Below the pieces are notes generated by a model, which was given only the letters and a program-made list of their open reading frames with translations, was not told where the DNA came from and ran no database searches. From contig CAZMSD010000021.1 in assembly GCA_964568855.1 (NCBI GenBank), forward strand, positions 3,852 through 67,851: a DNA stretch of 64,000 bases, in the 5' to 3' direction. The translations under genes were made by a program, and so were the position numbers. Position 1 is the stretch's first letter, and each line of letters begins with the position of its first letter. Shown one piece after another: positions 9,443 to 17,642 of the stretch. Origin of the DNA: CAZMSD01 sp964568855 (GTDB taxonomy: Bacteria; CAIWAD01).

Positions 9443-10912
9443 ATGATGTACCTCCGCCAGGAAGTCAGCATGCGCCAGGAAATGGTGCAGACGCCGCAGC
9501 AGATCCTGCGCAGCGAGCTGCTCCAGCTTCCCGTCATGCTGCTCGAAACCCGCTTGAAGATGGAGGTGGAAGACAACCCGGTGCTGGAATTCGCCGAGCA
9601 GGAGCCCGACGTGGAAGAACTCGAGCAGCCCGGCCACGAGGACGAGGAGCGGGCCGAGGACTCGGGAGACAGCGAAGTGGAGGTGGACGAGGCCCTGATG
9701 GACGAGGACAACTGGGAGGAATTCTTAAACGAGGACAACGCCGCCCAGTTCCGCAGCGCCGCCACCAGCACCCAGGAGCTGATGGATATTCCACGCCCGC
9801 AGATTCTCACACTGCAGGAGCGCCTGGCCGAACAGCTGCAGATGGACACCAGCCTGAGTTTCGACGACCAGCGGATCGGCCTGGAGATCATCGGCAACAT
9901 GGCCGAGTCGGGCTACCTGGAATGCTCCACGGAGTACATCGCCCTGCTGCTCGAAGTGGACGGGGAGGACGTGGAACGGGTGCTGGGCCGCATTCAACGC
10001 TACGACCCGGTGGGCATCTGCGCCCGCGACCTGCGCGAATGCCTGCTGGTGCAGCTGGAGGCCTCGGAGAATTCCTCTATAATCCACAAGGTGGCCGTCC
10101 AGATCCTGCAGGACCACTTCGAGGAGTTCTCCGCCAAGCGCTACGAGATCCTGGCCCGACGGCTGGAAGTGGACCTGGACCGCATCCGGGATGTCTTCAA
10201 CTACATCGGCCGGCTCAATCCCAAACCCGGCCTGGGCGAGATGAAGGACAAGGAAAACTACGTGGTTCCTGACCTGGCCGTGGAACGGGTGGAGCGCGAA
10301 CTGCCCGACGGCATCAAGGACGAGGAATTCGTGGTCAGCCTGCTGGACGGATCGCTGCCCACCGTGCGGATCAGCAAGACCTACGAGGACATGATCCGCT
10401 CGCGCAAAAAGATGGACAAGTCGGTGCGCGAGTTCGTGGTGCGCAAGGTGGAATCGGCGCGCTGGTTCCTCAACGCCATCCAGCAGCGGCGCGAGACCAT
10501 GTTGCGGGTGATGCGCAGCATCGTCAAGCTGCAGCTCGATTTCTTCCGCTTCGGGAAGGAGTGCATCCGCCCCATGATTCTGCGCGACGTGGCCGAGGAC
10601 ATCGAGATGGATATCTCCACCATCAGCCGGGTCACCAACCGCAAGTACGTGCAGACCGAGTACGGCGTCTTCGAGCTGAAGTACTTCTTCAGCGAACGGC
10701 TGAGCACCGATTCGGGCGAGGACGTCTCCACCAAGATCATCAAGGAGCGCCTCAAGGCCATCATCGGGGCGGAGAACAAGTGCAAGCCGCTTTCGGATCA
10801 GGCCATCGCCGACCTGCTCAAGGCCGAGGGCTACCACGTGGCCCGGCGCACGGTGCAGAAGTACCGCGAGCAGCTGAGGATTCCCGTCAAGCGGCTGCGC
10901 CGCGAAATCTGA
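9443..10912 (+). CDS. rpoN: RNA polymerase sigma-54 factor
   Basis: 489 residues. Region I is the Gln/Leu-rich activator-interacting helix near the N-terminus ('MVQTPQQILRSELLQLPVMLLE'-type pattern). An acidic region II follows (around 45-100), then the core-binding domain, the HTH ('MDISTISRVTNRKYVQTEYG') and the RpoN box 'ARRTVQKYREQLRIP' near the C-terminus. The box is almost canonical, so the protein should read -24/-12 promoters. The gene follows lptB after 82 bases, a common lptB-rpoN linkage, and ends at a strong hairpin. A receiver-less sigma-54 activator is encoded at 31682. No convincing TGGCAC-N5-TTGC promoter was found in the window. Confidence 0.97.
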   Translation: MMYLRQEVSMRQEMVQTPQQILRSELLQLPVMLLETRLKMEVEDNPVLEFAEQEPDVEELEQPGHEDEERAEDSGDSEVEVDEALMDEDNWEEFLNEDNAAQFRSAATSTQELMDIPRPQILTLQERLAEQLQMDTSLSFDDQRIGLEIIGNMAESGYLECSTEYIALLLEVDGEDVERVLGRIQRYDPVGICARDLRECLLVQLEASENSSIIHKVAVQILQDHFEEFSAKRYEILARRLEVDLDRIRDVFNYIGRLNPKPGLGEMKDKENYVVPDLAVERVERELPDGIKDEEFVVSLLDGSLPTVRISKTYEDMIRSRKKMDKSVREFVVRKVESARWFLNAIQQRRETMLRVMRSIVKLQLDFFRFGKECIRPMILRDVAEDIEMDISTISRVTNRKYVQTEYGVFELKYFFSERLSTDSGEDVSTKIIKERLKAIIGAENKCKPLSDQAIADLLKAEGYHVARRTVQKYREQLRIPVKRLRREI

Positions 10913-10939
10913 TCAACCCGAACCAACTGGATAATAGAA

Positions 10940-10962
10940 AAGGCCCCGCACTGCGGGGCCTT
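10940..10962 (+). terminator. Bidirectional hairpin terminator
   Basis: A ten-base perfect inverted repeat, AAGGCCCCGC and GCGGGGCCTT, separated by ACT, lies between the convergent rpoN and porin genes. The A-run on one side and T-rich stretch on the other let it serve both strands. Confidence 0.85.
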
Positions 10963-10988
10963 GTATTTCCGTCCGACCGCGGATCGGG

Positions 10989-12212
10989 CTACTTCCACCC
11001 GGCGATGAACTGGATGTACTTCCAGTGTACGGGATCGCCGCCGTTGACAAGGTTGTCGGTGGGCGTGAAGATCGAATAACCGACTGCAATGGCGAAGTTG
11101 CTCATCTTCTTTTTCAGCGTGAAGTCGATCTCGCTGCCCAGGTCGGTGTTGTTTTCCAGGCCGGTGTCCTGCGCGTAGCTGAACATGTGGTAGTCCAATT
11201 TGTACTTCAATCCGCCGACGGGCAGGACGCCCAGGAAATTGATCTCGATGTCGTTCAGGCCGGCGTTGTTGCCGCTGAAGATGGGACCGGCGATGTCCAT
11301 GTAGCCATGGTACTTGTGCGCGGTCGGGTAGAGCTCCTGCCATTCCTCCATCTGGTCGTCTCCGGCATCGGAATCGCCGCTCATGCTCTCGTAGCCGAAA
11401 CCGATCTTCTGCAGGAAGCCCAGGTCCAGGCCCCAGCTCAGGTCCAGGTCGTACATCATGCCGGCGTAATCCACCGCGGAACCGCCCCATTCGTTGGAGC
11501 CCATCTGGGTGCCGAAGTTGAAGGTCACGCCCAGTTTGTCGAAATAGGTGTTGCCGTAATGCAGGCCGATGGTGTTGCGTGAATGCGCCGCATCCGTCTT
11601 CCCGTCCGCGTCCGTGTCCACTTCACCGAAATTATCGATGTGGTAGAAGAAGTCGATGCCCTTGCTGAACAGGTTGTTGAAGTACACGCCCCAGGCGGTG
11701 CGGTCCGTATTGGCCACGTAGCTCTCGGTGACCTTGAGACCGTAGAGGTCGGCCATGACGATACCCTCGATTCCATAGCTGGTGACCCAGCCCTCGAAGG
11801 TGCGGGCGATGTTGGACCAGCCCACCGAACCGAAGAAGCGCTGATCGGCCTTGGGCATTTCGAAGCGGCCGGCGCTGAGGTGCAATCCGGGAAGCGCCTT
11901 GCAATCCCACTTGAAGTAGGCCTGGTGCAGACCCAGCTTGATGTCCTCGTTCAGCGTGCCCGATGTGGCGTGCCCGCCGATCATGCGGCTGTCCTGCATC
12001 TGGATGTAGACGTTCAGGCCGTCCATCGGCGTGGCCGAGGCGCCGAGGCGGGTGCGCATCAGCGAGTAGTTGTAGGCGTCCACGTCGGAACTGTAGTTCC
12101 AGTTGCTGCTCTCGGTGCGGTAGCGGACCTGGCCGTCGAACTGCACGTTGGTGGCCCAGGCCGCGACAGCCGTCAGGAGCAGCGCGGAAATAAGCGTAGG
12201 CGTTCTCTTCAT
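10989..12212 (-). CDS. Outer-membrane porin-like beta-barrel protein
   Basis: 407 residues. Signal peptide 'MKRTPTLISALLLTAVAAWA' with an AxA cleavage site. The mature protein is rich in alternating aromatic/polar strands ('VQFDGQVRYRTESSNWNY', 'NVYIQMQDSR', 'LDLSWGLDLGFLQKIGFGYES') and ends with an aromatic strand 'WKYIQFIAGWK', as outer-membrane barrels do. Layout resembles alginate-export or phosphate-selective porin-like families, but the substrate cannot be read. The Met at 12212 is preferred over an upstream start because GGAGG lies seven bases before it and the signal peptide begins there. A predicted promoter about 210 bases upstream gives an unusually long leader. Confidence 0.75.
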   Translation of the reverse strand: MKRTPTLISALLLTAVAAWATNVQFDGQVRYRTESSNWNYSSDVDAYNYSLMRTRLGASATPMDGLNVYIQMQDSRMIGGHATSGTLNEDIKLGLHQAYFKWDCKALPGLHLSAGRFEMPKADQRFFGSVGWSNIARTFEGWVTSYGIEGIVMADLYGLKVTESYVANTDRTAWGVYFNNLFSKGIDFFYHIDNFGEVDTDADGKTDAAHSRNTIGLHYGNTYFDKLGVTFNFGTQMGSNEWGGSAVDYAGMMYDLDLSWGLDLGFLQKIGFGYESMSGDSDAGDDQMEEWQELYPTAHKYHGYMDIAGPIFSGNNAGLNDIEINFLGVLPVGGLKYKLDYHMFSYAQDTGLENNTDLGSEIDFTLKKKMSNFAIAVGYSIFTPTDNLVNGGDPVHWKYIQFIAGWK

Positions 12213-12226
12213 CGGTTCCTCCAATT

Positions 12227-12409
12227 TCACTTAAGGGAATCTTCGTGTTCGTCGCGGGATGCGGAGCGGGGCTGGTCCTGCGCCCCGGTTCCTTTCAGGG
12301 GAGTCGGGTTGGTGTTTGGCGATGCCCTTCGGCCTGTGCCGTGTGACACGGGCTGTGGATTCATGCAAACCTGCGCGCTTAACGAACCGGCTGCACGGAA
12401 ACGTCTCAT
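12227..12409 (-). CDS. Possible 60-codon upstream ORF in the porin leader
   Basis: Within the predicted leader of the porin gene an ATG at 12409, directly preceded by GGAGGT, opens a 60-codon frame rich in Arg, Pro, Ser and Thr that ends 14 bases before the porin start. It has no recognisable domain. The Shine-Dalgarno is very close to the ATG, which weakens the case. It could be a leader peptide or chance. It contains one GTGAYAC motif (12343). Confidence 0.25.
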   Translation of the reverse strand: MRRFRAAGSLSAQVCMNPQPVSHGTGRRASPNTNPTPLKGTGAQDQPRSASRDEHEDSLK

Positions 12410-12424
12410 ACCTCCGTGTAGCAA

Positions 12425-12453
12425 AAAGTAGCGAAGCGTCGAGAGCGTGTCAA
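12425..12453 (-). promoter_or_regulatory. Predicted sigma-70 promoter for the porin gene
   Basis: On the minus strand TTGACA (12453-12448) is followed after exactly 17 bases by TACTTT (12430-12425). Transcription would begin near 12418, about 206 bases before the porin start. Not experimentally known. Confidence 0.55.
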
Positions 12454-12522
12454 GGGAGGCGCGTAGGACAATTGCAGGCGCCGAGGCGGCCGCACGCCGG
12501 GGCCAGGCGCCGGGCGGCGGAC

Positions 12523-13635
12523 TCAGGCGGAGAACAGGCTGCGCCACTGAGCTTCCGCGGCCGGTTCGCGCGCCAGCAACTCGAGGTTCTCGCGCAGGTG
12601 CTCCCTGGTCTTCATGCCCACCAGAGTACAGCCGAGGCCAGGAGTGGAGCGGCAGAACTGCAGGGCGCGCTGGGCGTCGCTGCGCAGGCCGGGGAAGGCG
12701 GCTTCCACGGCGGGGGGCAGGCCCTCCGCGAGCTGTCCCTGACCCAGGCAGAGGGTGGCCATCACGAAGATCGAGTGCTTGTCCAGTTCGTCCTTGAGCA
12801 GACGGCCCTGCCGGTCGACGGCGTTGAGGTAGTCGAGCATCCCCAGGCTGTAGGGAAGCTGTATCACGCGGAATCCGTGCTCCGCGCCTCCCGCGCTGCG
12901 GGCGCAGCTCAGGATCTCGTCCAGGTCCAGCAGCGTGCCGCCGCCTTCGAGGGTCCGGAAGCCGTCCTGCGTGGCGAGGCCGTAGCACAGGATCCGGCCC
13001 TCCCCGCGCAGTTCCTCCATCGCGCCGAAAGCGGTGCGCAGCTTGACGCGCCAGTCCTCCCTGGACCAGACCCGGAGCCCCATGTCCGGCGAACCGAGCA
13101 GCAGGATGTCGAAGGCCTCGAGGCCCGTCAGCCGGCGGGCCAGCTCGAACTGGTTGCGGATCCAGTCCGGGTGCATGGACCAGGCGGAGCCCAGGAAATC
13201 CGCTTCCGCCAGGCCGGTCTCCGGCAGGATGCTGTCCTTCAGGAACTCCTCCAGGTCGCCTTCCTTGCGGTCGAAGGCCACGAAACCGGCCTGGGTGCTG
13301 ATCACCAGCTCCTCGCGGCGCACCGCGCCCCGGGCCGTCAGCCGCTTGAGCGACCGGCCCAGGGCCGCCTGGCTCCTGCGACAGCGGTAGCTGGGGGAGG
13401 TGTCGATCAGGTTGACGCCCGCCTCGAGTACCAGGGGCAGCGCGGACTCGTACTTCATGTCCACGATGTTCTTCACCTCGCCCGAGTTGGTGCCCCAGCC
13501 CAGGTCGGAATTCAGCAGCCCTTCCGGCAGGCGCTTCCCGGCAGGAAGCGAAGGGGCAGCCGCGGCCGAACGACTGTCGAAGAATCCCGCGGTGCCCTCC
13601 GCGGTGGCCGTTCCCGTGATACTCGGATCCGCCAT
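12523..13635 (-). CDS. Aldo/keto reductase family protein
   Basis: 370 residues. The TIM-barrel AKR pattern is visible. An opening strand 'LGWGTNSG' is followed by 'VLEAGVNLIDTSPSYRCRRSQAALGRSL', which carries the catalytic Asp and Tyr. Later come 'ELVISTQAGFV', 'DILLLGSPD', 'IQLPYSLGMLD' and a C-terminal 'CTLVGMKTREHLRENL', the usual cofactor-binding end. The substrate is unknown. The N-terminal ~25 residues are low-complexity Ala/Ser/Thr and may not be structured. It is transcribed away from the M20 peptidase gene and lies upstream of the porin promoter. Two GTGAYAC motifs fall inside it (12861, 13616). Confidence 0.85.
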   Translation of the reverse strand: MADPSITGTATAEGTAGFFDSRSAAAAPSLPAGKRLPEGLLNSDLGWGTNSGEVKNIVDMKYESALPLVLEAGVNLIDTSPSYRCRRSQAALGRSLKRLTARGAVRREELVISTQAGFVAFDRKEGDLEEFLKDSILPETGLAEADFLGSAWSMHPDWIRNQFELARRLTGLEAFDILLLGSPDMGLRVWSREDWRVKLRTAFGAMEELRGEGRILCYGLATQDGFRTLEGGGTLLDLDEILSCARSAGGAEHGFRVIQLPYSLGMLDYLNAVDRQGRLLKDELDKHSIFVMATLCLGQGQLAEGLPPAVEAAFPGLRSDAQRALQFCRSTPGLGCTLVGMKTREHLRENLELLAREPAAEAQWRSLFSA

Positions 13636-13750
13636 GTGGCAAGCCTCATCAAAACTTTTAAGATGATAAGTTACAGCAGTCGAGGGGAAATGGGACGAGG
13701 TTCACTCGTTCCGACGAGGAAATGTGGGGCTCCGAAACCGGGGAGGCAGC

Positions 13751-15136
13751 ATGGACGCCGTGATGCAGCGGCTCGCCGAGGGGCGGAACAAGCAACTGGA
13801 AGAGCTCAAGGAGTTTCTGGCCTACCCCTCGGTCTCCACGGATCCCGCTCGGCGGGGGGAGGTCCGCGACTGCGCCGGACACCTGCTCTCACGGATGGAG
13901 CAGGCCGGGCTGGCGGACTGCCGCCTGCACGAAACGCCCGGTCATCCCGTGCTCACCGGCCGCTGGGGCGAGGATCCCGCCCGGCCCACGCTGCTGATCT
14001 ACGGTCACTACGACGTGCAGCCCGAGGACCCGCTGGAGCTGTGGGACAGCCCGCCCTTCGAAGCCCGGGTGCGCGACGGCAGGATCTACGCCCGCGGGGC
14101 CGCGGACGACAAGGGCCAGCTCTACGCCCATCTCAAGGCCGTGCAGGCCTTCCTGGAAACGCGCGGCGAGCTGCCCTTGAACCTGGTCTTCATCTTCGAG
14201 GGCGAGGAGGAAGTCGGCAGCCCCAGCCTGGAGGGTTTTCTCGCGGAGCACCGGGGGGAACTCGAGGCCGACTGCGCCCTGATCAGCGACACCTCCATGT
14301 TCGCCCGCGGGAGGCCTTCCATCACCTACGGCCTGAAGGGCCTGTGCTACATGGAACTCGACCTCGAGGGCCCCAACCGCGACCTGCACAGCGGCAGCTT
14401 CGGCGGACCGGTGCTCAACCCCCTGAATGTGATGGCCGAGCTGCTCGCGTCGCTGAAAGACGATCAGGGTCGTATTGTGGTGGAGGGCTTCTATGACAAG
14501 GTGCTCGAGTTGAGCGAAGCCGAGCGCCGGGCCTTCGCCGAGCTGGAATTCGACGAGCAGGCCTTCGCCCGGGACCTGGCGGTGGAGGCCCTCCAGCCCG
14601 AGCGGGGCTGGTCCGTGCTCGAGCATCTCTGGGGACGCCCCACCTGCGACGTCAACGGGCTGTCGGGCGGATTCGCCGGAGAGGGCGCCAAGACAGTACT
14701 TCCGGCCCGGGTGAACGCCAAGTTCTCATTCCGCCTGGTCCCCGACCAGGATCCCGACGAGATCGCCGACCTGGTTGAGGCGCACTTGAAGGCGCGCCTG
14801 CCCCGCGGCATCCGAGCCCGCTTCACCCGCCATCACTCCGGCCTTCCGGCGATCATTCCCATCGACCATCCAGCCGTAAGGGCCGGCATGCGGGCACTCG
14901 AGCGTGGTTTCGAGACCAAGCCCGTCTACCAGCGCGAGGGCGGATCGATCCCCATCGTGGCCGCTTTCGACAGCCTGCTGGGCCTGAAGACCGTGCTGAT
15001 GGGCTTCGGCCTGCCTGACGGCAACGTCCACAGCCCCAACGAGAACCTCGACCTCGAGTGCTTCTACCGTGGTATGCAGTCGGCGGCCTGGTTCTACGAA
15101 CTGCTGCCCCGCGAGCTGGAGCGCGGAAGTGAATAG
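13751..15136 (+). CDS. M20 family dipeptidase
   Basis: 461 residues. Zinc-dependent exopeptidase of the M20 family. 'LLIYGHYDVQP' holds the first zinc His and the catalytic Asp, 'YARGAADDKGQ' the bridging Asp, and 'FEGEEEVGS' the general base Glu and metal Glu. The dimerisation lid begins 'RDLHSGSFGGPVLNPL', and the last metal His is in 'GNVHSPNENL'. This layout fits the cytosolic dipeptidase (CNDP-like) branch rather than ArgE/DapE. Start ATG 13751 has GGGGAGG just upstream. It is the first gene of a five-gene overlapping run, ending 8 bases inside the adaptor gene. Confidence 0.92.
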   Translation: MDAVMQRLAEGRNKQLEELKEFLAYPSVSTDPARRGEVRDCAGHLLSRMEQAGLADCRLHETPGHPVLTGRWGEDPARPTLLIYGHYDVQPEDPLELWDSPPFEARVRDGRIYARGAADDKGQLYAHLKAVQAFLETRGELPLNLVFIFEGEEEVGSPSLEGFLAEHRGELEADCALISDTSMFARGRPSITYGLKGLCYMELDLEGPNRDLHSGSFGGPVLNPLNVMAELLASLKDDQGRIVVEGFYDKVLELSEAERRAFAELEFDEQAFARDLAVEALQPERGWSVLEHLWGRPTCDVNGLSGGFAGEGAKTVLPARVNAKFSFRLVPDQDPDEIADLVEAHLKARLPRGIRARFTRHHSGLPAIIPIDHPAVRAGMRALERGFETKPVYQREGGSIPIVAAFDSLLGLKTVLMGFGLPDGNVHSPNENLDLECFYRGMQSAAWFYELLPRELERGSE

Positions 15137-16367
15137 CCCTCGGTGGCGCAGGGCGGCTTGGACGCTCCTCCCGGCGCTGCTGCTCCTGCTGGCGGCATGC
15201 CAGCGGGAGAGTCCGCCCACTGCAACGGTGGAGCGCGGCGATTTCGATATCGTGCTGCGCGAGGCGGGCGCCGTGTCGGCGGTGAATTCCGTCACCATCG
15301 CCACGCCCCGCCTGAGAGTGCAGCTGCAGGTGATGTGGCTGATCGACGAGGGCACCATGGTGGAGCCCGGCGACACGCTGGTGATCTTCGACAGGACCGA
15401 TGTGCAGAAGCAGATCGAAGATCGCCAGTCGGAACTGGACATCGCCCTGGCCAACCTGCACAAGGGCCAGACCCAGCAGGAGGCCGAACTCAGCAACCTG
15501 CGCAGCTCGCTGACCTACGATTCCACCTCATGGCGCCTGTCGCGGCTCCGGCTGGAGCGCACGCGCTACGAGAGCGAGGTATCACGTCAGGAGTCCGAGT
15601 TGCAGTTCCACCAGGCTACCCTGTCCCTCGAGCAGTCGCAGGCCCGCTACCGGGCGCAGTTGTCGATCAGCGAGGAGGAGCTGCGGGGCCTGGAACTCAA
15701 AGTCGAGCAGGCCAGGGCGGACCTGGAGAATGTGGAGCAGGACTACGCGGACATGATCATGACCGCTCCCCGCAAGGGCATGGTGGTCTTTCTCAAGGTC
15801 TGGAAGGGGGACCGAATGGGGAAGATAAAGGTGGGCGACAATCCCTGGCGCGGATCCAGCATCATGGAGCTGCCGGATTTCGACCTGATGCAGGTGGATC
15901 TGCAGGTGGATGAAGTGGATTACAACCTCGTGCACGTGGGTGACTCCTGCGACGTGGTGCTCGACGCCTGGCCCGACAGGCACTTCTCCGGTTTCGTCAA
16001 GGACGTGGGGGTGCTGGCGCGGGAGCGCGACGACGATTCCCGGCTGAAGGCCTTCGACGTCGAGGTGGAGCTGCGCGGGCGCGACGAAGTACTCAAGCCC
16101 GGGATGAACGCCCGCTGCACGATCTTCGGCGGAGGCAGCCGGGACGTGATTTCCCTGCCCGTGGAGGCCGTGCACCGCGGCGAGGAGGACTGGTTCGTCT
16201 GGATGCGCTCCGGCGGGGGATTCGCGCGCCACCCGGTGGTGGTGGGCCAGACCAACGGCGATCGCCTGCTGATCAGCGAAGGGCTGAACGAGGGCGACGA
16301 AATCGCCCTGGTGGATCCGGAGCGCTGGCGCGAGAACCGGCGCTCCGCGAAGGGCGGCCGGGAATAG
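15129..16367 (+). CDS. Lipoprotein efflux adaptor (MacA/RND-type membrane fusion protein)
   Basis: 412 residues. The start GTG at 15129 lies inside the M20 stop region. Residues 1-24 are a lipoprotein signal ending 'LLLLLAAC', so the protein is probably anchored by lipid on Cys. The mature part has a lipoyl half-motif ('VERGDFDIVLREAGAVSAVNSVTIATPR', 'VEPGDTLVIFDRTD'), a long alpha-helical hairpin (about 95-220) and the second lipoyl half ('APRKGMVVFLKVWKGDRMG'). A beta-barrel with 'LQVDEVDYNLVHVGDSCDVVLDAWP' completes it. These are the periplasmic adaptor hallmarks. Partner permease and TolC-like channel follow directly. Confidence 0.88.
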   Translation: MNSPRWRRAAWTLLPALLLLLAACQRESPPTATVERGDFDIVLREAGAVSAVNSVTIATPRLRVQLQVMWLIDEGTMVEPGDTLVIFDRTDVQKQIEDRQSELDIALANLHKGQTQQEAELSNLRSSLTYDSTSWRLSRLRLERTRYESEVSRQESELQFHQATLSLEQSQARYRAQLSISEEELRGLELKVEQARADLENVEQDYADMIMTAPRKGMVVFLKVWKGDRMGKIKVGDNPWRGSSIMELPDFDLMQVDLQVDEVDYNLVHVGDSCDVVLDAWPDRHFSGFVKDVGVLARERDDDSRLKAFDVEVELRGRDEVLKPGMNARCTIFGGGSRDVISLPVEAVHRGEEDWFVWMRSGGGFARHPVVVGQTNGDRLLISEGLNEGDEIALVDPERWRENRRSAKGGRE

Positions 16368-16376
16368 GGCCTGAGC

Positions 16377-17642
16377 ATGCTGCAGCTGCTGCGTTTCTAC
16401 CGCGCCGAAAGCGGAACCGTGGGCGAGGCCCTGAGAATCGGCGCGCGCTCACTTCTGTCACACAAGCTGCGCAGCCTGTTGACCATGCTGGGCATGATCT
16501 TCGGCGTGGCGGCGGTGATCGCCATGCTCTCCATCGGCGAGGGCGCCCGCCGGGAAGCCCTGGAGAACATCCGCCTGTTGGGCGCCAGCAACATTCTCAT
16601 CGAAGCGCTCGAAGCCGACCAGGTTCCCGAGGAAGATCTCGAACTCAAATCGCCCGGCCTGCACCTGAGGGACATGCAGGCTCTCGAGGGCCTGCTTGTG
16701 GATTGCCGGATCACAGCCGTGCTGCGCAGCGAGGCCGACCTGTTTTCGGGACGCCAGCGCCTGAAAGTGCCGCTGCTGGGAGTCAGGCCGGGATACCTGG
16801 ACCAGTTTCCCGGGATGGAGCTTAAGGGACGGTGGATCACGGACGCCGACCAGCGGGGCCGCAGCCGGATCTGCGTCCTGGGCAGCGAGGTGGCCCGCCA
16901 GCTCTTCCCTTACCGCGACCCGGTGGGCGAATTGGTGAAGGTCTCCGAGGAGTGGTACCGCGTGACCGGAGTGCTCAGGCCGCGGCGCCTGAGTGAAAAG
17001 GGGCGCGAGGAGCTGGGCCTGCGCGACCTCAACATGGACGTCTACATACCCTACAACGCCTTCGAGGGACGGGTGCCCCGCGAGGGATCGGAGCACGGCG
17101 TGGACATGCTGGTGCTCAGCCTGGGGGAGGGCGCGGACGTGACGACGGCGGCGGACCTGGTCAACGCGGTGATCGAACGCCGGCACCACGGGGCGCGTGA
17201 TACGCGGATCACCGTGCCCTACGACCTGATGCGACAACAGCAGGCCACTCAGCGGACCTTCAACCTGGTGATGGGCACCATCGCCTCGATCTCGCTTCTG
17301 GTGGGCGGAATCGGGATCATGAACATCATGCTCTCCAGCGTGCTCGAACGGACCCGCGAGATCGGCATTCGCCGGGCCGTGGGCGCCACCTCCGCCGAGG
17401 TGCTGCTGCAGTTCGTCCTGGAATCGGTGATCCTGTCCCTGGGCGGAGGCCTGATCGGTGTGTTGCTCGGGGTGACGCTGGCCTGGCTGATCAGCGGAAT
17501 CGCCGGCTGGCAGACCACGGTCAGCGCCTGGGCCGTACTGCTGGCCTTCGCGGTGAGCGTGAGCACCGGCTTGGTCTTCGGCATCTACCCCGCCCGCCGC
17601 GCTGCGGCCCTCAATCCCATCGACGCGCTGCGCTATGAGTAG
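16377..17642 (+). CDS. MacB-type ABC transporter permease (FtsX/MacB_PCD)
   Basis: 421 residues. 'SLLSHKLRSLLTMLGMIFGVAAVIAMLSIGEGAR' is the first membrane helix and coupling region typical of MacB-like permeases. A large periplasmic domain (about residues 65-280) follows, then three C-terminal helices including 'SISLLVGGIGIMNIMLSSVLERTREIGIRRAVGAT', and the end 'PARRAAALNPIDALRYE'. No nucleotide-binding domain is fused and no ABC ATPase gene is adjacent, so the energy subunit must be encoded elsewhere. It overlaps the TolC-like gene by 8 bases. Probably a mechanotransmission efflux or extraction pump; substrate unknown. Confidence 0.92.
   Translation: MLQLLRFYRAESGTVGEALRIGARSLLSHKLRSLLTMLGMIFGVAAVIAMLSIGEGARREALENIRLLGASNILIEALEADQVPEEDLELKSPGLHLRDMQALEGLLVDCRITAVLRSEADLFSGRQRLKVPLLGVRPGYLDQFPGMELKGRWITDADQRGRSRICVLGSEVARQLFPYRDPVGELVKVSEEWYRVTGVLRPRRLSEKGREELGLRDLNMDVYIPYNAFEGRVPREGSEHGVDMLVLSLGEGADVTTAADLVNAVIERRHHGARDTRITVPYDLMRQQQATQRTFNLVMGTIASISLLVGGIGIMNIMLSSVLERTREIGIRRAVGATSAEVLLQFVLESVILSLGGGLIGVLLGVTLAWLISGIAGWQTTVSAWAVLLAFAVSVSTGLVFGIYPARRAAALNPIDALRYE

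Noticed and set aside
12454..12522. GC-rich GGCGCC repeats just after the aldo/keto reductase gene
   Set aside because: May form a hairpin but has no T-run and imperfect pairing, so not called as a terminator.
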